Below are positions 22,785 to 30,939 of a DNA stretch of 34,810 bases, in pieces. The stretch comes from UBA3071 sp965369635 (GTDB lineage Bacteria > Chloroflexota > Anaerolineae > UBA3071). Positions within the stretch are counted from its first letter, which is position 1. Each line of letters begins with the position of its first letter. Position numbers and translations under genes: made by a program. The notes beneath the pieces are model-generated. The model was not told where the DNA came from, did no database searches, and worked only from the letters and a program-made list of their open reading frames with translations. Location of the stretch: assembly GCA_965369635.1 (NCBI GenBank), contig CBDURC010000004.1, positions 1 through 34,810 on the forward strand, written 5' to 3'.

Positions 22785-24155
22785 ATGGCCATGACCAAGC
22801 CTATCGTTGCTCTAGTGGGACGGCCCAATGTGGGCAAATCCACCCTCTTCAACCGCCTGGTGGGGCGGAGGCAGGCGATCGTTGAGGATCTACCCGGCAC
22901 GACGCGCGATCGCTTGTACGGCGACACGGAGTGGGCTGGAGCGTCTTTCACCGTGGTGGATACTGGCGGGCTGGACATCGCGGCCAGTGACTCCCGGAGG
23001 GGCAAGGAGGAGAGGCCAGCGCCGCTAGCGGTGGCCTCAGCCGATTATGTGGATGAAGTGCGTGGCCAGGTGGAGGTGGCGATCAGCGAGGCCGATGTGA
23101 TCGTCTTCTTGGTGGATGCCCAGGATGGCGTGACCACAGGGGATGAAGACGTGGCCAATCTGCTGCGGCGGACAGGCAAGCCGGTGCTGCTGGTGGCGAA
23201 TAAAGCCGACAACGCGGCCCTGCGGACAGCGGCGGTGGAGTTCTACGCGCTGGGCCTGGCGGACCCCCTGCCCATCTCAGCGCTACATGGTACGGGCACA
23301 GGGGACCTGCTGGACGAGGTTGTGAGCAGCTTTCCTGTCGGCGAGCCGGAGCCCCTGCCAGAGGCGGTGAAGATCGCCATTGTAGGGCGACCGAATGTGG
23401 GCAAGTCGTCACTTCTCAATGTCTTGCTAGGGCAGGACCGGGCCATCGTCAGCCCGATCCCAGGGACGACCCGCGATGCCATTGATACCGTCCTGGAGTG
23501 GGAAGGGGAGCAATTGGTGCTCATCGACACGGCAGGCATCCGGCGGCGGGGCAAGATCGAGCGAGGCATTGAGCGCTATAGCGTACTGAGGGCACTGCGG
23601 GCCATTCAACGGGCGGATGTGGTGCTGCTCCTTGTCGACGCTACTACTGGCGTCCTGCTGCAGGATGCGCACATCGCGGGCTACATCCTGGAGGAAGCCA
23701 AGAGCGTGGTAGTTGTGGTGAACAAGTGGGACCTGGTGGAGAAGGATACCTACACTATGATGAACATGACACGAAAGGTGCGCTGGGCACTGCGTTTCAT
23801 GGATTACGTGCCCGTGCTGTTCATCTCAGCCCTGACACGTCGAAGGGTGCAGAAGGTGCTCCCCATGGCGTTGCGGGTCCAGGCCGAGCGGCAGGTGCGC
23901 ATCCCTACTGGCAAGTTGAATCGCCTGGTGCGCGATGCAGTGACGCGCCATGCGCCGCCTTCGAAAGGGGGCAAGCGGCTGCGGTTCTTCTACGCTACCC
24001 AGGCGCAGGTGGATCCGCCCACCTTCGTGCTGTTTGTAAACTATCCGGAGTTGGTGCATTTCAGCTACGAACGCTACCTGGAGAATCGCTTGAGAGAACA
24101 CCACGCTTTTGAAGGCACGCCATTGCGCCTGGTCTTTCGAGCGCGTAGTGAGTGA
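22785..24155 (+). CDS. der: Ribosome biogenesis GTPase Der (EngA)
   Basis: 456 residues with two tandem GTPase domains and a C-terminal KH-like domain. First domain: P-loop GRPNVGKST, switch II DTGG, NKAD. Second: GRPNVGKSS, DTAGIRRRG, NKWD. The KH-like end (PTGKLNRLVRDAV, KGGKRLRFFYATQ, PTFVLFVN) is typical. Required for 50S subunit assembly. ATG at 22785 or 22791; the second gives the usual MTKPIVALVGRPN start. Neither has a strong ribosome binding site and it lies 15 nt after cdaR, so it is probably co-transcribed with the c-di-AMP genes. The first G domain has a ~15-residue insertion (DSRRGKEERPAPL) after switch II. Confidence 0.96.
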   Translation: MAMTKPIVALVGRPNVGKSTLFNRLVGRRQAIVEDLPGTTRDRLYGDTEWAGASFTVVDTGGLDIAASDSRRGKEERPAPLAVASADYVDEVRGQVEVAISEADVIVFLVDAQDGVTTGDEDVANLLRRTGKPVLLVANKADNAALRTAAVEFYALGLADPLPISALHGTGTGDLLDEVVSSFPVGEPEPLPEAVKIAIVGRPNVGKSSLLNVLLGQDRAIVSPIPGTTRDAIDTVLEWEGEQLVLIDTAGIRRRGKIERGIERYSVLRALRAIQRADVVLLLVDATTGVLLQDAHIAGYILEEAKSVVVVVNKWDLVEKDTYTMMNMTRKVRWALRFMDYVPVLFISALTRRRVQKVLPMALRVQAERQVRIPTGKLNRLVRDAVTRHAPPSKGGKRLRFFYATQAQVDPPTFVLFVNYPELVHFSYERYLENRLREHHAFEGTPLRLVFRARSE

Positions 24156-24180
24156 TAGGGGGTAGGGAGGAAGGCGATCG

Positions 24181-25062
24181 GTGGGACGTGAGGGGCAGGG
24201 CGTGCCGCTGGCATTGTCGAGTGGTTCGCTGTATACGTATGGGCTGGCGCGCGTCTTTGAATTGGCAAAGTGGGCTGGCTTCGACGGCGTGGAGGTGTTG
24301 GTTGACGGACGTTGGGACACGCGTCATGCGCACTACTTGCGGCGCCTGCAGGAAGAATACGGCTTGCCGGTAGTCAGCTTGCACACCCCTTTCTCGGGGA
24401 AGCAAGTTGACGGTTGGGAGCGAGACGAGATCAGTCGGCTGAAACACACGGTTGCGCTGGCTGAGGAACTCGAGGTGCGTACGGTGGTGACACATCCACC
24501 GCTACGGTGGCACTGGATGACCGTGTTGACGACCGGTGGCAAGAACTGGCGCATACCGCTGTTCGTGCGAAATGGCCAGGATCATCTGCGTTGGCTCCTG
24601 GAGGAACTGGCAGACTTCCAGGCGAGTACACCGGTGACCATCGCTGTGGAGAACATGCCCATCAAGCGTTGGGGCCGGTGGCGGCTGAGGCACTTCTCGT
24701 TGAGTGATCTGACATCTCTGGAGCGGTTTCCCAACCTGACGCTGGACACCACTCATCTCGGCACGTGGGGATTGGACGTCCTCGAGGTGTACGAGCGTCT
24801 CAAGGCACGCGTTGTGCATGTGCACGTCTCGGACTACAACTCACGGGAGCGGAGGAAGGAACACAGGCTGCCGGGGGAGGGTAGCCTGCCGCTGGCCGGG
24901 TTGCTGCGCAGGCTTGCCTCTGATGGCTTTGCCGGTGTGGTGACGATAGAGCTCGATCCAGGCCCTCTGGAGGCAGGTGATGAGGCGGCAGTGCGAGCGC
25001 ATCTGAGGAACATCTGCGATTTCTGCTGGCAGCAAGGCATTGGGCTACATCCCTTCGCCTAG
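24181..25062 (+). CDS. Sugar phosphate isomerase/epimerase-like TIM barrel (AP endonuclease family 2 fold)
   Basis: 293 residues. Xylose-isomerase-like TIM barrel: FELAKWAGFDGVEVLVD, PVVSLHTPF, VRTVVTHPP, VTIAVENMP (metal-binding Glu), LTLDTTHLGTWG (Asp/His), VVHVHVSDY (His and Asp) and GVVTIELDPG (Glu). Such ligands fit a divalent-metal isomerase or epimerase; substrate unknown. The start is GTG at 24181 with GGGAGGAAGG upstream. It lies 25 nt after der on the same strand. Confidence 0.8.
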   Translation: MGREGQGVPLALSSGSLYTYGLARVFELAKWAGFDGVEVLVDGRWDTRHAHYLRRLQEEYGLPVVSLHTPFSGKQVDGWERDEISRLKHTVALAEELEVRTVVTHPPLRWHWMTVLTTGGKNWRIPLFVRNGQDHLRWLLEELADFQASTPVTIAVENMPIKRWGRWRLRHFSLSDLTSLERFPNLTLDTTHLGTWGLDVLEVYERLKARVVHVHVSDYNSRERRKEHRLPGEGSLPLAGLLRRLASDGFAGVVTIELDPGPLEAGDEAAVRAHLRNICDFCWQQGIGLHPFA

Positions 25063-25211
25063 TCGTTCACAAGCGTAGCTATGTCCCCTGCCGGATCATC
25101 TTGGAGGAGGAGGGGAGGGGCGCGGGGTCTGAAGCGCGATTCGGTCAAGTAGACGGTCAAATATGAGGCGGCGCAAGTGCAGTGCACCTTTCAGGTAGTT
25201 GAAGAGGCAGA

Positions 25212-25282
25212 CTTCGCATAGTCATTACTCATTGGGCATCTCTACCTGTTTGTTTCTGGAACGGCGAATAGACTATGCGAAG
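25212..25282 (+). promoter_or_regulatory. Perfect 12-bp inverted repeat upstream of the M28 peptidase gene
   Basis: CTTCGCATAGTC (25212-25223) and GACTATGCGAAG (25271-25282) are exact complements 47 nt apart, just before the ribosome binding site at ~25292-25300. Could be operator half-sites, a leader hairpin, or ends of a very small element. A GGTCAA direct repeat (25143, 25155) lies further upstream. Confidence 0.5.
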
Positions 25283-25306
25283 CGACCAGTTGGTGGGAGA
25301 GTGAAC

Positions 25307-26284
25307 GTGCAAAACAACCCGTGGCTGCGGAAGTACTGGCTGGAGGGAGTGCTGATTCTGCTACTGCTGGTAGCAGTGGGCTACTTCGCCTGGATTGGCT
25401 ACGGTCTGCTGCCAAAGCCACCTCCACCTGAGCCACGTGTTTTCAGCGGGGACAGGGCCCATGCCCACCTGCTTGCCCAAACAGACCTTGGCCCTCGGCC
25501 AACCGGCTCTGAGGCCGCAGGAGAGCTGCGCCAGTACATCATGACCGAACTGGCTGCCCAAGGCTGGTCAGTGATCACGCAAACGTTCACATATAAGGAC
25601 ACCGAGGTCACCAACGTCGTTGGCCGGGCAGGGGAGGGGGCCATAGCCCTTGTAGGCGCGCACTATGACACTCGCCGCCAGGCAGATGCCGATCCAGATC
25701 CTGAGAAACGGGAAGAGCCGGTGCTGGGAGCCAACGACGGCGCCAGCGGCGTGGCTGTGCTTCTGGAGTTGGCCTACGCTCTCGATCTGGACAAACTGCA
25801 ACACCAGGTATGGCTAGTGTTCTTCGATGCGGAGGACAACGGGCGGCTTGACGGTTGGGACTGGGCCGTTGGCTCAACTCACATGGCCCAGCAATGGGCT
25901 GAGGGGAAGGCTCCTGGCACTGCGACAGCTCAAGCCGGCGAGGCCACTGCCATACCAGCCCCGTTGCCCGAGTTCCTGCTTCTGGTCGACATGATCGGTG
26001 ATGCCGACCAACAGATCTACATGGAGCGTAATTCCAGCCCCCAGCTAACGCACGCACTCTGGACGCTGGCTGCTGACCTGGGTTACAGCGATGTCTTCAT
26101 CCCAGAGTACAAATGGTCATTGACCGATGATCACACGCCGTTTCTGGCCGAGGGCATCGACGCAGTAGACATCATTGACTTCGACTACCCTTTCTGGCAC
26201 ACCACTGAGGACACGCCGGACAAAGTGTCGGCCAAGAGCCTAGAGCGAGTGGGACGAGTGCTGGAGACGTTCCTGGAAGAATAA
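25307..26284 (+). CDS. M28 family metallopeptidase, membrane-anchored
   Basis: 325 residues. An N-terminal membrane anchor (GVLILLLLVAVGYFAWIGYG, ~13-32) and a short Pro-rich linker are followed by an M28 domain facing outside. Metal and catalytic residues: His and Asp in VGAHYDTR, Asp in GANDGASGV, the acidic pair in FFDAEDNGRLDG, Asp in LLVDMIGD, and His in YPFWHTTEDTPDKV. The DGW-DWAVGSTHMAQ stretch and end also resemble glutaminyl cyclases of the same fold, so either aminopeptidase or cyclase is possible. An in-frame TTG at 25199 exists, but GTG at 25307 with GGTGGGAGA upstream is better placed. Confidence 0.82.
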   Translation: MQNNPWLRKYWLEGVLILLLLVAVGYFAWIGYGLLPKPPPPEPRVFSGDRAHAHLLAQTDLGPRPTGSEAAGELRQYIMTELAAQGWSVITQTFTYKDTEVTNVVGRAGEGAIALVGAHYDTRRQADADPDPEKREEPVLGANDGASGVAVLLELAYALDLDKLQHQVWLVFFDAEDNGRLDGWDWAVGSTHMAQQWAEGKAPGTATAQAGEATAIPAPLPEFLLLVDMIGDADQQIYMERNSSPQLTHALWTLAADLGYSDVFIPEYKWSLTDDHTPFLAEGIDAVDIIDFDYPFWHTTEDTPDKVSAKSLERVGRVLETFLEE

Positions 26285-26299
26285 GTGAGGTAACCGCTC

Positions 26300-27460
26300 A
26301 TGCAACCAGCCGATCGACTGAGCCAAGTTCCGATGTATGTCTTTGCCGCCCTCGGGGCCCGAGTCCGTGCGCTGGAAGGCGAAGGGCGAGACATCATCCG
26401 CCTGGATATCGGCAGCCCCGACATGCCACCGCCGGACTTCATCATCGAGGCAATGTATGACTCGGCACGGAATCCCCAACACCACGGCTACGCGGGCTAC
26501 TTCGGCACACCTGCACTGCGGCAGGCCATTGCGGACTACTATGGGCACCGCTTTGGCGTGGCATTGGATGCGGGCACAGAGGTTCAGCCGCTCATCGGCT
26601 CGAAGGAAGGGATCGCCAACATCGCCCTGGCCTGGCTCGATCCCGGCGACCTGGCCTTGGTGCCGGATCCCGGCTATCCCTCTTATCGCATGGGCGCCTA
26701 CTTGGCCGGGGCGGAGACGTACACTCTGCCACTGTTGGCAGAAAACGACTTCCTGCCTGATCTGAACGCCATACCGAAAGACGTAGCCGACCGGGCACGA
26801 CTCTTGTGGCTCAACTACCCCAACAACCCCACGGGAGCGGTGGCGTCGATGGAGTTCTTCGAACAGGCTGTGTCCTTCGCTCGACGGCACGATCTCCTCA
26901 TCTGCCACGATGCGCCGTACACTGAGATCTGCTTCCAAGGCTACCGAGCGCCCAGCCTGCTGCAGGTAAATGGGGCGAAGGAGGTCGCTGTGGAGTTCAA
27001 TTCGCTCTCCAAGTCGCACAACATGGCTGGCTGGCGGATCGGGATGGTCATGGGCAATGCAACGGCCATCGCTGCGCTGCTACAGATCAAGAGCAACATA
27101 GATAGCGGCCTCTTCCGCCCCATCCAGGATGCCGCGGTGGCCGCGCTCAGTGGAGACCAGGGCTGGCTGGCGGAGCGCAACGCGGTCTACAAGCAGCGGC
27201 AGGATATGGTCCTGGAGACCCTGAAGAAAGTCGGTATCCGTGCCCGCTGTCCGCAGGCAAGCTTGTACATCTGGGCTGAAACGCCAGCGGGCTACGACTC
27301 AGCAGGGTTTGCGGACAAGCTGCTGCAGGAAGCGGGCATCAGCGTGACCCCAGGCACCGCCTTCGGCCAGCAGGGAGAAGGTTACCTGCGTTTATCGCTG
27401 GGACAGGATACGGAGCGCGTCAGAGAGGCATTGGACAGGCTGAGGGAATTCAAGTGGTGA
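26300..27460 (+). CDS. Class I/II PLP aminotransferase (LL-diaminopimelate aminotransferase-like)
   Basis: 386 residues. Fold-type I PLP enzyme: YAGYFGTPALRQAIADYY, IGSKEGIANIALAWLDPGD, the NYPNNPTGA motif (172-180), HDAPYTEI and the PLP lysine K238 in FNSLSKSHNMAGWRIG; GYLRLSLG near the end carries the substrate-binding Arg. The closest pattern is the DapL/aspartate aminotransferase group. A role in lysine/peptidoglycan precursor synthesis is possible but not proven; alanine or aspartate transamination is an alternative. ATG at 26300, 15 nt after the M28 stop, with GAGG at ~9 nt. Confidence 0.88.
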   Translation: MQPADRLSQVPMYVFAALGARVRALEGEGRDIIRLDIGSPDMPPPDFIIEAMYDSARNPQHHGYAGYFGTPALRQAIADYYGHRFGVALDAGTEVQPLIGSKEGIANIALAWLDPGDLALVPDPGYPSYRMGAYLAGAETYTLPLLAENDFLPDLNAIPKDVADRARLLWLNYPNNPTGAVASMEFFEQAVSFARRHDLLICHDAPYTEICFQGYRAPSLLQVNGAKEVAVEFNSLSKSHNMAGWRIGMVMGNATAIAALLQIKSNIDSGLFRPIQDAAVAALSGDQGWLAERNAVYKQRQDMVLETLKKVGIRARCPQASLYIWAETPAGYDSAGFADKLLQEAGISVTPGTAFGQQGEGYLRLSLGQDTERVREALDRLREFKW

Positions 27461-27509
27461 ACCGGTAGACTGGTAACTTGGCACGCTGACATCAGTCTAG
27501 CAATCTAGC
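27461..27509. repeat. Wordy repeat between aminotransferase and hflX
   Basis: TAGACTGGTAACTTGG and CATCAGTCTAGCAATCTAGC words fill the gap and end exactly at the strong Shine-Dalgarno AAAGGAGG (27510-27517). Confidence 0.5.
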
Positions 27510-27525
27510 AAAGGAGGTTACCATC
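27510..27525 (+). promoter_or_regulatory. Strong ribosome binding site facing an ATC codon (hflX start)
   Basis: AAAGGAGG (27510-27517) is followed after 5 nt by ATC (27523-27525) in the hflX frame. No ATG, GTG or TTG is near this Shine-Dalgarno; the next in-frame start is GTG at 27559, 41 nt away with no site of its own. Confidence 0.65.
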
Positions 27526-28905
27526 ACACGACAAGACACCATCCCCACGGCGCCCCCTGTGGAACGGGCACTGCTCGTGGCAGCACGACTCAAGCGGTCT
27601 CGCGACGGGCAGCTTGCCTGGCAGATGCAGGACTCCCTGGACGAGTTGGCTCAACTAGCCTGGACAGCCGACGTGGAAGTCGTGGGCCGCGCCACGCAAC
27701 AGCTTGGCCGCATCAACCCATCGACCTTCATCGGCAAGGGAAAGCTGGAAGAACTTCAGGACCTGCGGGAGGATCTGGACTACAATGTCATCATCTTTGA
27801 TGATGAACTGTCCCCGCGGCAGCAGCGTGAACTGGAGAAGGCGCTGGGCGACAGCGTCAAACTGCTCGACCGCACCGCGCTGATCCTGGACATCTTCGCT
27901 CGCCACGCCCACACGCGCGAAGGCGCGCTACAGGTCGAGTTGGCTCAATACCAATACCGTCTGCCACGGCTGACCCGCGCCTGGACACACCTGGCCCGAC
28001 AGGCCGGCGGCGCGGCAGGTCGCGGTGGTACGGGCGGCGTTGGCCTGCGCGGCCCCGGCGAGACGCAGCTCGAGGTAGACCAGCGAGCAATCCGCAGGCG
28101 CATCGCCCATCTGCGGCGGGAACTGGAAGACGTCCGTGCCCACCGGCGTCAGCACCGGAGGCGACGCCAGCGAGAGGCCATCCCGGTCGTCGCCCTGGTG
28201 GGCTACACCAACGCCGGCAAGTCGACACTCCTCAACGCCCTCGCCGGCTCGAATGTGTTGGTAGAGGACAAACTCTTCGCCACCCTCGACCCCACGACGC
28301 GGCGGGTAGAGGTGCCTGGCGGCAGGGCGGTACTCTTCACTGACACCGTAGGCTTCATCCAGAAGCTACCTACGATGTTGGTGGCTGCCTTCCGTGCCAC
28401 CCTTGAAGAGATCAACGAGGCTGACCTGCTCCTGCACGTAGTTGACATAACCCACCCGCAGGCCTTACAACAAAGCCTTACGGTAGGGGAGGTGCTCAGC
28501 GATTTGGGAGCCACAGGGCAACCGATCATTGTGGCCCTGAACAAGACTGACCGCCTGGCGGATCCAGACGGGGTTGCCTTGCGCCTGGCCGAATTCCCCA
28601 ACAGCCTTGCCATCTCGGCGCTGGAAGGAAGGGGGCTTGTTGAGTTACTGGAGCGAGTGGTCAGCGTACTGGAAGCATCCATGATCCCGGTGACCGTGCG
28701 TATTCCCTACAGGGAAGCGAGGCTGCTAGCTCTCTTTCACCGGCGGGGCAGCGTGGAGCGGGAAGAGCACGGACCGCAAGGCGTGCTGGTACAAGGGCGC
28801 GTTCCGGCCGCGCTGCTCGGGCGATTCCAACACTTGGTGCAGGAGAAACCACACCGTGACGTCGTAGTGCGGCACGGGCCCCCGGACGACGCGCCGCGGA
28901 AGTAG
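27523..28905 (+). CDS. hflX: GTPase HflX
   Basis: 460 residues from the ATC, 448 from the GTG at 27559. Ribosome-splitting GTPase acting on stalled or hibernating 70S ribosomes. The N-terminal HflX domain has NPSTFIGKGKLEELQ and FDDELSPRQQRELEKAL; the middle has ELAQYQYRLPRL and the Gly-rich GGVGLRGPGETQLEVDQR; the G domain has GYTNAGKST, DTVGFIQKLP and NKTD. I start it at the ATC because of the ideally spaced AAAGGAGG and because ITRQDTIPTAPPVERALLV fits the usual short N-terminal leader. A sequencing error of ATG to ATC is possible. The stop codon is inside a 28-bp palindrome. Confidence 0.92.
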   Translation: MTRQDTIPTAPPVERALLVAARLKRSRDGQLAWQMQDSLDELAQLAWTADVEVVGRATQQLGRINPSTFIGKGKLEELQDLREDLDYNVIIFDDELSPRQQRELEKALGDSVKLLDRTALILDIFARHAHTREGALQVELAQYQYRLPRLTRAWTHLARQAGGAAGRGGTGGVGLRGPGETQLEVDQRAIRRRIAHLRRELEDVRAHRRQHRRRRQREAIPVVALVGYTNAGKSTLLNALAGSNVLVEDKLFATLDPTTRRVEVPGGRAVLFTDTVGFIQKLPTMLVAAFRATLEEINEADLLLHVVDITHPQALQQSLTVGEVLSDLGATGQPIIVALNKTDRLADPDGVALRLAEFPNSLAISALEGRGLVELLERVVSVLEASMIPVTVRIPYREARLLALFHRRGSVEREEHGPQGVLVQGRVPAALLGRFQHLVQEKPHRDVVVRHGPPDDAPRK

Positions 28906-28929
28906 GGGCGAACGGCCGTTCGCCCCTAC
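28902..28929. terminator. 28-bp perfect palindrome overlapping the hflX stop
   Basis: GTAGGGGCGAAC (28902-28913), GGCC centre, and its exact complement (28918-28929); the TAG stop of hflX lies in the left arm. It resembles dispersed REP-like palindromes of similar sequence known from Chloroflexota and cyanobacteria (from memory), and probably also acts as a bidirectional terminator. No T-run. Confidence 0.65.
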
Positions 28930-29038
28930 CAGCCCAATCGCCGCCCCACGCATGGTCCAACGTTCGGGGGACCTCAGCGCGTCAGAGGACTCCAGCTATC
29001 CGGGCATGATGACGACAGGCGAGGCCTCCCCCTGTGCC

Positions 29039-29257
29039 CTATCCGCCAACGGGCGCAAGCAGCCGGGGGCCCACGCAGGTGACCAACAGCCAGAAGGCCA
29101 CCATCAAGGCCAAGATCACCCAGCTCCACACCGGCATGCCCAGGAAACGCACAGGCTTCTTCTTCTCTGGCTTTGGCTTGGGCATCTCCGTCTGGCAACG
29201 CCAGCACACCAGCTTGTCATCGGGGTTCCAGGTGCCGCAATTGGGACAATCAGGCAT
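29039..29257 (-). CDS. Small zinc-ribbon membrane protein
   Basis: 72 residues. The N-terminus is a zinc ribbon with four cysteines (PDCPNCG, C4/C7, and VCWRCQ, C18/C21), followed by a basic Pro/Lys linker (PKPKPEKKKP) and one membrane helix (VWSWVILALMVAFWLLVTCV, ~47-66). Function unknown; such zinc-ribbon proteins are common accessory proteins. The ATG at 29257 has GGAGGAG at ~8 nt. It starts 21 nt after the toxin gene on the same strand and may share its transcript. Confidence 0.75.
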   Translation of the reverse strand: MPDCPNCGTWNPDDKLVCWRCQTEMPKPKPEKKKPVRFLGMPVWSWVILALMVAFWLLVTCVGPRLLAPVGG

Positions 29258-29278
29258 AGATAACTCCTCCAAGGCAAA

Positions 29279-29539
29279 TCAGTCTCGATACACATCCTTC
29301 CGATGCTTGCAATGGAGCAACAGCACAATCGATTCTTGATCGCGGATCTCGTACCGCACCCGATAGCCGCCAATTCGGATGCGATACTCATTCCCATAGG
29401 CTTTCAACTTGACACAGCCTCGGAGACGCGGGTTTTCTTTCAACGCAACAATCCGTTTGAGCACTCGCTCTCGCACACTCTCAGGGAGGTTGTCTAGCTG
29501 CTTTTGAACAGGTTTGGGGACGATGACCTGATAACTCAT
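29279..29539 (-). CDS. RelE/ParE-family toxin
   Basis: 86 residues. RelE-fold toxin: N-terminal helix pair (VQKQLDNLPESVRERVLKRI), then the beta sheet LKAYGNEYRIRIGGYRVRYEIRD, VLLLHCKHRKDVY. The basic/aromatic residues Lys, Arg and Tyr near the end (HRKDVY) fit RelE-type ribosome-dependent mRNA cleavage rather than ParE gyrase poisoning, though this is inference. The ATG overlaps the antitoxin stop by 4 nt (ATGA), the classic toxin-antitoxin arrangement. Confidence 0.9.
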   Translation of the reverse strand: MSYQVIVPKPVQKQLDNLPESVRERVLKRIVALKENPRLRGCVKLKAYGNEYRIRIGGYRVRYEIRDQESIVLLLHCKHRKDVYRD

Positions 29540-29787
29540 CCGGCCTTGTCTCGCTGGCGGGCGAGATACTCGTCAATGGTCGCATAATCCCCCGCCAGGT
29601 AAGCGGAGCGCGCTTCCCGCATCTCGGCTTGCACGACCGGGTCTCGCTCCCACACCTCTTCCTCAGCCTGAGCTATCTCCCCATCCAGCAACTCCCAAAG
29701 CCGAAGTTTGTCCTTGAGACCTAGCCTGGCTACAGAATCAGCCAGCACTTCAAAAGGAATCCATAGTTTCACAGTTTCTTGGGCCAT
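29536..29787 (-). CDS. Antitoxin partner of the RelE-type toxin
   Basis: 83 residues. Not a clear named antitoxin family. The N-terminal part (VKLWIPFEVLADSVARLGLKDKLRLWELLD) is predicted helical and could bind DNA or dimerise; the acidic C-terminal half (EEVWERDPVVQAEMREARSAYL, GDYATIDEYLARQRD) would wrap the toxin. It is first in the operon, as usual, with its own promoter at 29862-29890 and ribosome binding site GCAGGAG. The call rests on position, size, charge and overlap with the toxin. Confidence 0.82.
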   Translation of the reverse strand: MAQETVKLWIPFEVLADSVARLGLKDKLRLWELLDGEIAQAEEEVWERDPVVQAEMREARSAYLAGDYATIDEYLARQRDKAG

Positions 29788-29861
29788 GATCTTTGCTCCT
29801 GCTTGAACTCCCTTGATGGCATACCTTGCGCGCTTTTCGGCTGGTAGACAACTGTGAACGC

Positions 29862-29890
29862 ATCATAGCACACCTAGCGGCAACTGGCAA
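29862..29890 (-). promoter_or_regulatory. Sigma70-like promoter for the toxin-antitoxin operon
   Basis: On the minus strand TTGCCA (29885-29890), a 17-nt spacer and TATGAT (29862-29867). The start would be near 29855, a ~68-nt leader before the antitoxin ATG. Confidence 0.7.
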
Positions 29891-29920
29891 GCAGCGCCGA
29901 TTTCCAGTAAATCGCTCTCG

Positions 29921-30919
29921 CTATGGCATGGTCAACACCGCCGCGCCGCGAACCTCGGCCCGCTTGAGCCGCTGCAGGACGCGGTTGGCTTCCTCCAAAG
30001 GATAGAGTTCCACATCAGTGTGGATGGGGATCTCCGCCGCCAGTTGCAGTAGCTCCTCCGCATCCTGCCGCGTGAGGTTGGCCACGCTGCGCACCGTGCG
30101 CTCGCCGTAGATGAGGCTGTAGTCCATCTCTGGGATGGGGCTCATGTGGATGGCGTTGATGGCCAGCGTGCCGCCCTTGCGCAGCACCCGCAGCGCCTCC
30201 GGCACGATCCAGCCTGCCGGCGCAAAGGTGATGCTGCTGTCCATCTCCGCCGGTGGATCGTCCCGAGCGCCGCCTACCCACACCGCGCCCAGTTCGCGAG
30301 CATGTTGACGATGTTCCTCACCGCGGGTGAAGACGTAGACCTCACAGCCCCAGTGGCGGGCTACCTGGATGGTGACGTGCGCCGAGGCGCCGAAGCCGTA
30401 CAGCCCCAACCGCTGGCCCGGCTGCACTTCGCATAGTCTCAGGGAGCGGTAGCCTATGACTCCAGCGCACAGCAACGGTGCGGCCTGCGCATCGGGGAAG
30501 TCGGCAGGAAGGGGATAGGCGAAAGCAGCAGGCACGACCGTATACTCGGCATAGCCACCGTCGGCATGTAAGCCGGTGAAGCGGGCGCTGTCGCACAGGT
30601 TCTCCAGCCCCCGCTGGCAGAAATCGCACACACCGCACGACGAGTAGAGCCACGTCACGCCCACTCGGTCGCCGAGGCAGAAACGGGTCACGTTCTCCCC
30701 CATGCTCTCTACATTGCCCACGATCTGATGTCCGGGGACGACCGGCAGTCTGGGCAACGCCAGCTCGCCTTCGACGGTGTGCAGATCGGTATGACAGACG
30801 CCGCAGGCGTGGATGCGAAGGCGAACGTCATCGGGACCTGGCTCGGGCAAAGGCACTTCAACGGGCTCCAGCGGGTCTTGCTCCACTGGTCTGGGTTCCT
30901 TGAGAACCATCGCTTTCAT
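29921..30919 (-). CDS. Zinc-dependent alcohol dehydrogenase (MDR family)
   Basis: 332 residues. N-terminal catalytic domain with zinc ligands in ACGVCHTDLH (Cys) and VPGHQIVG (His; the usual GHE is GHQ, seen in one subgroup), and the structural-zinc cysteines CGVCDFCQRGLENLC. The Rossmann part has a GxGxxA-type nucleotide loop (LGLYGFGASAHV). Oxidises or reduces alcohols/aldehydes with NAD(P); substrate unknown. Start choices are ATG at 30919 or 30910 (usual MKAMVLKEP) and GTG at 30931; GGGGAG lies about 12 nt before 30919. That Shine-Dalgarno is part of the 10-bp target duplication of the MITE, which now occupies the upstream region. Confidence 0.9.
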   Translation of the reverse strand: MKAMVLKEPRPVEQDPLEPVEVPLPEPGPDDVRLRIHACGVCHTDLHTVEGELALPRLPVVPGHQIVGNVESMGENVTRFCLGDRVGVTWLYSSCGVCDFCQRGLENLCDSARFTGLHADGGYAEYTVVPAAFAYPLPADFPDAQAAPLLCAGVIGYRSLRLCEVQPGQRLGLYGFGASAHVTIQVARHWGCEVYVFTRGEEHRQHARELGAVWVGGARDDPPAEMDSSITFAPAGWIVPEALRVLRKGGTLAINAIHMSPIPEMDYSLIYGERTVRSVANLTRQDAEELLQLAAEIPIHTDVELYPLEEANRVLQRLKRAEVRGAAVLTMP

Positions 30920-30929
30920 TATCGTTATC

Positions 30930-30939
30930 ACTGTCTCCC
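30930..30939. repeat. Left 10-bp target-site duplication of the MITE
   Basis: ACTGTCTCCC, repeated exactly at 31041-31050. On the minus strand it reads GGGAGACAGT and supplies the Shine-Dalgarno of the alcohol dehydrogenase. Confidence 0.8.
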
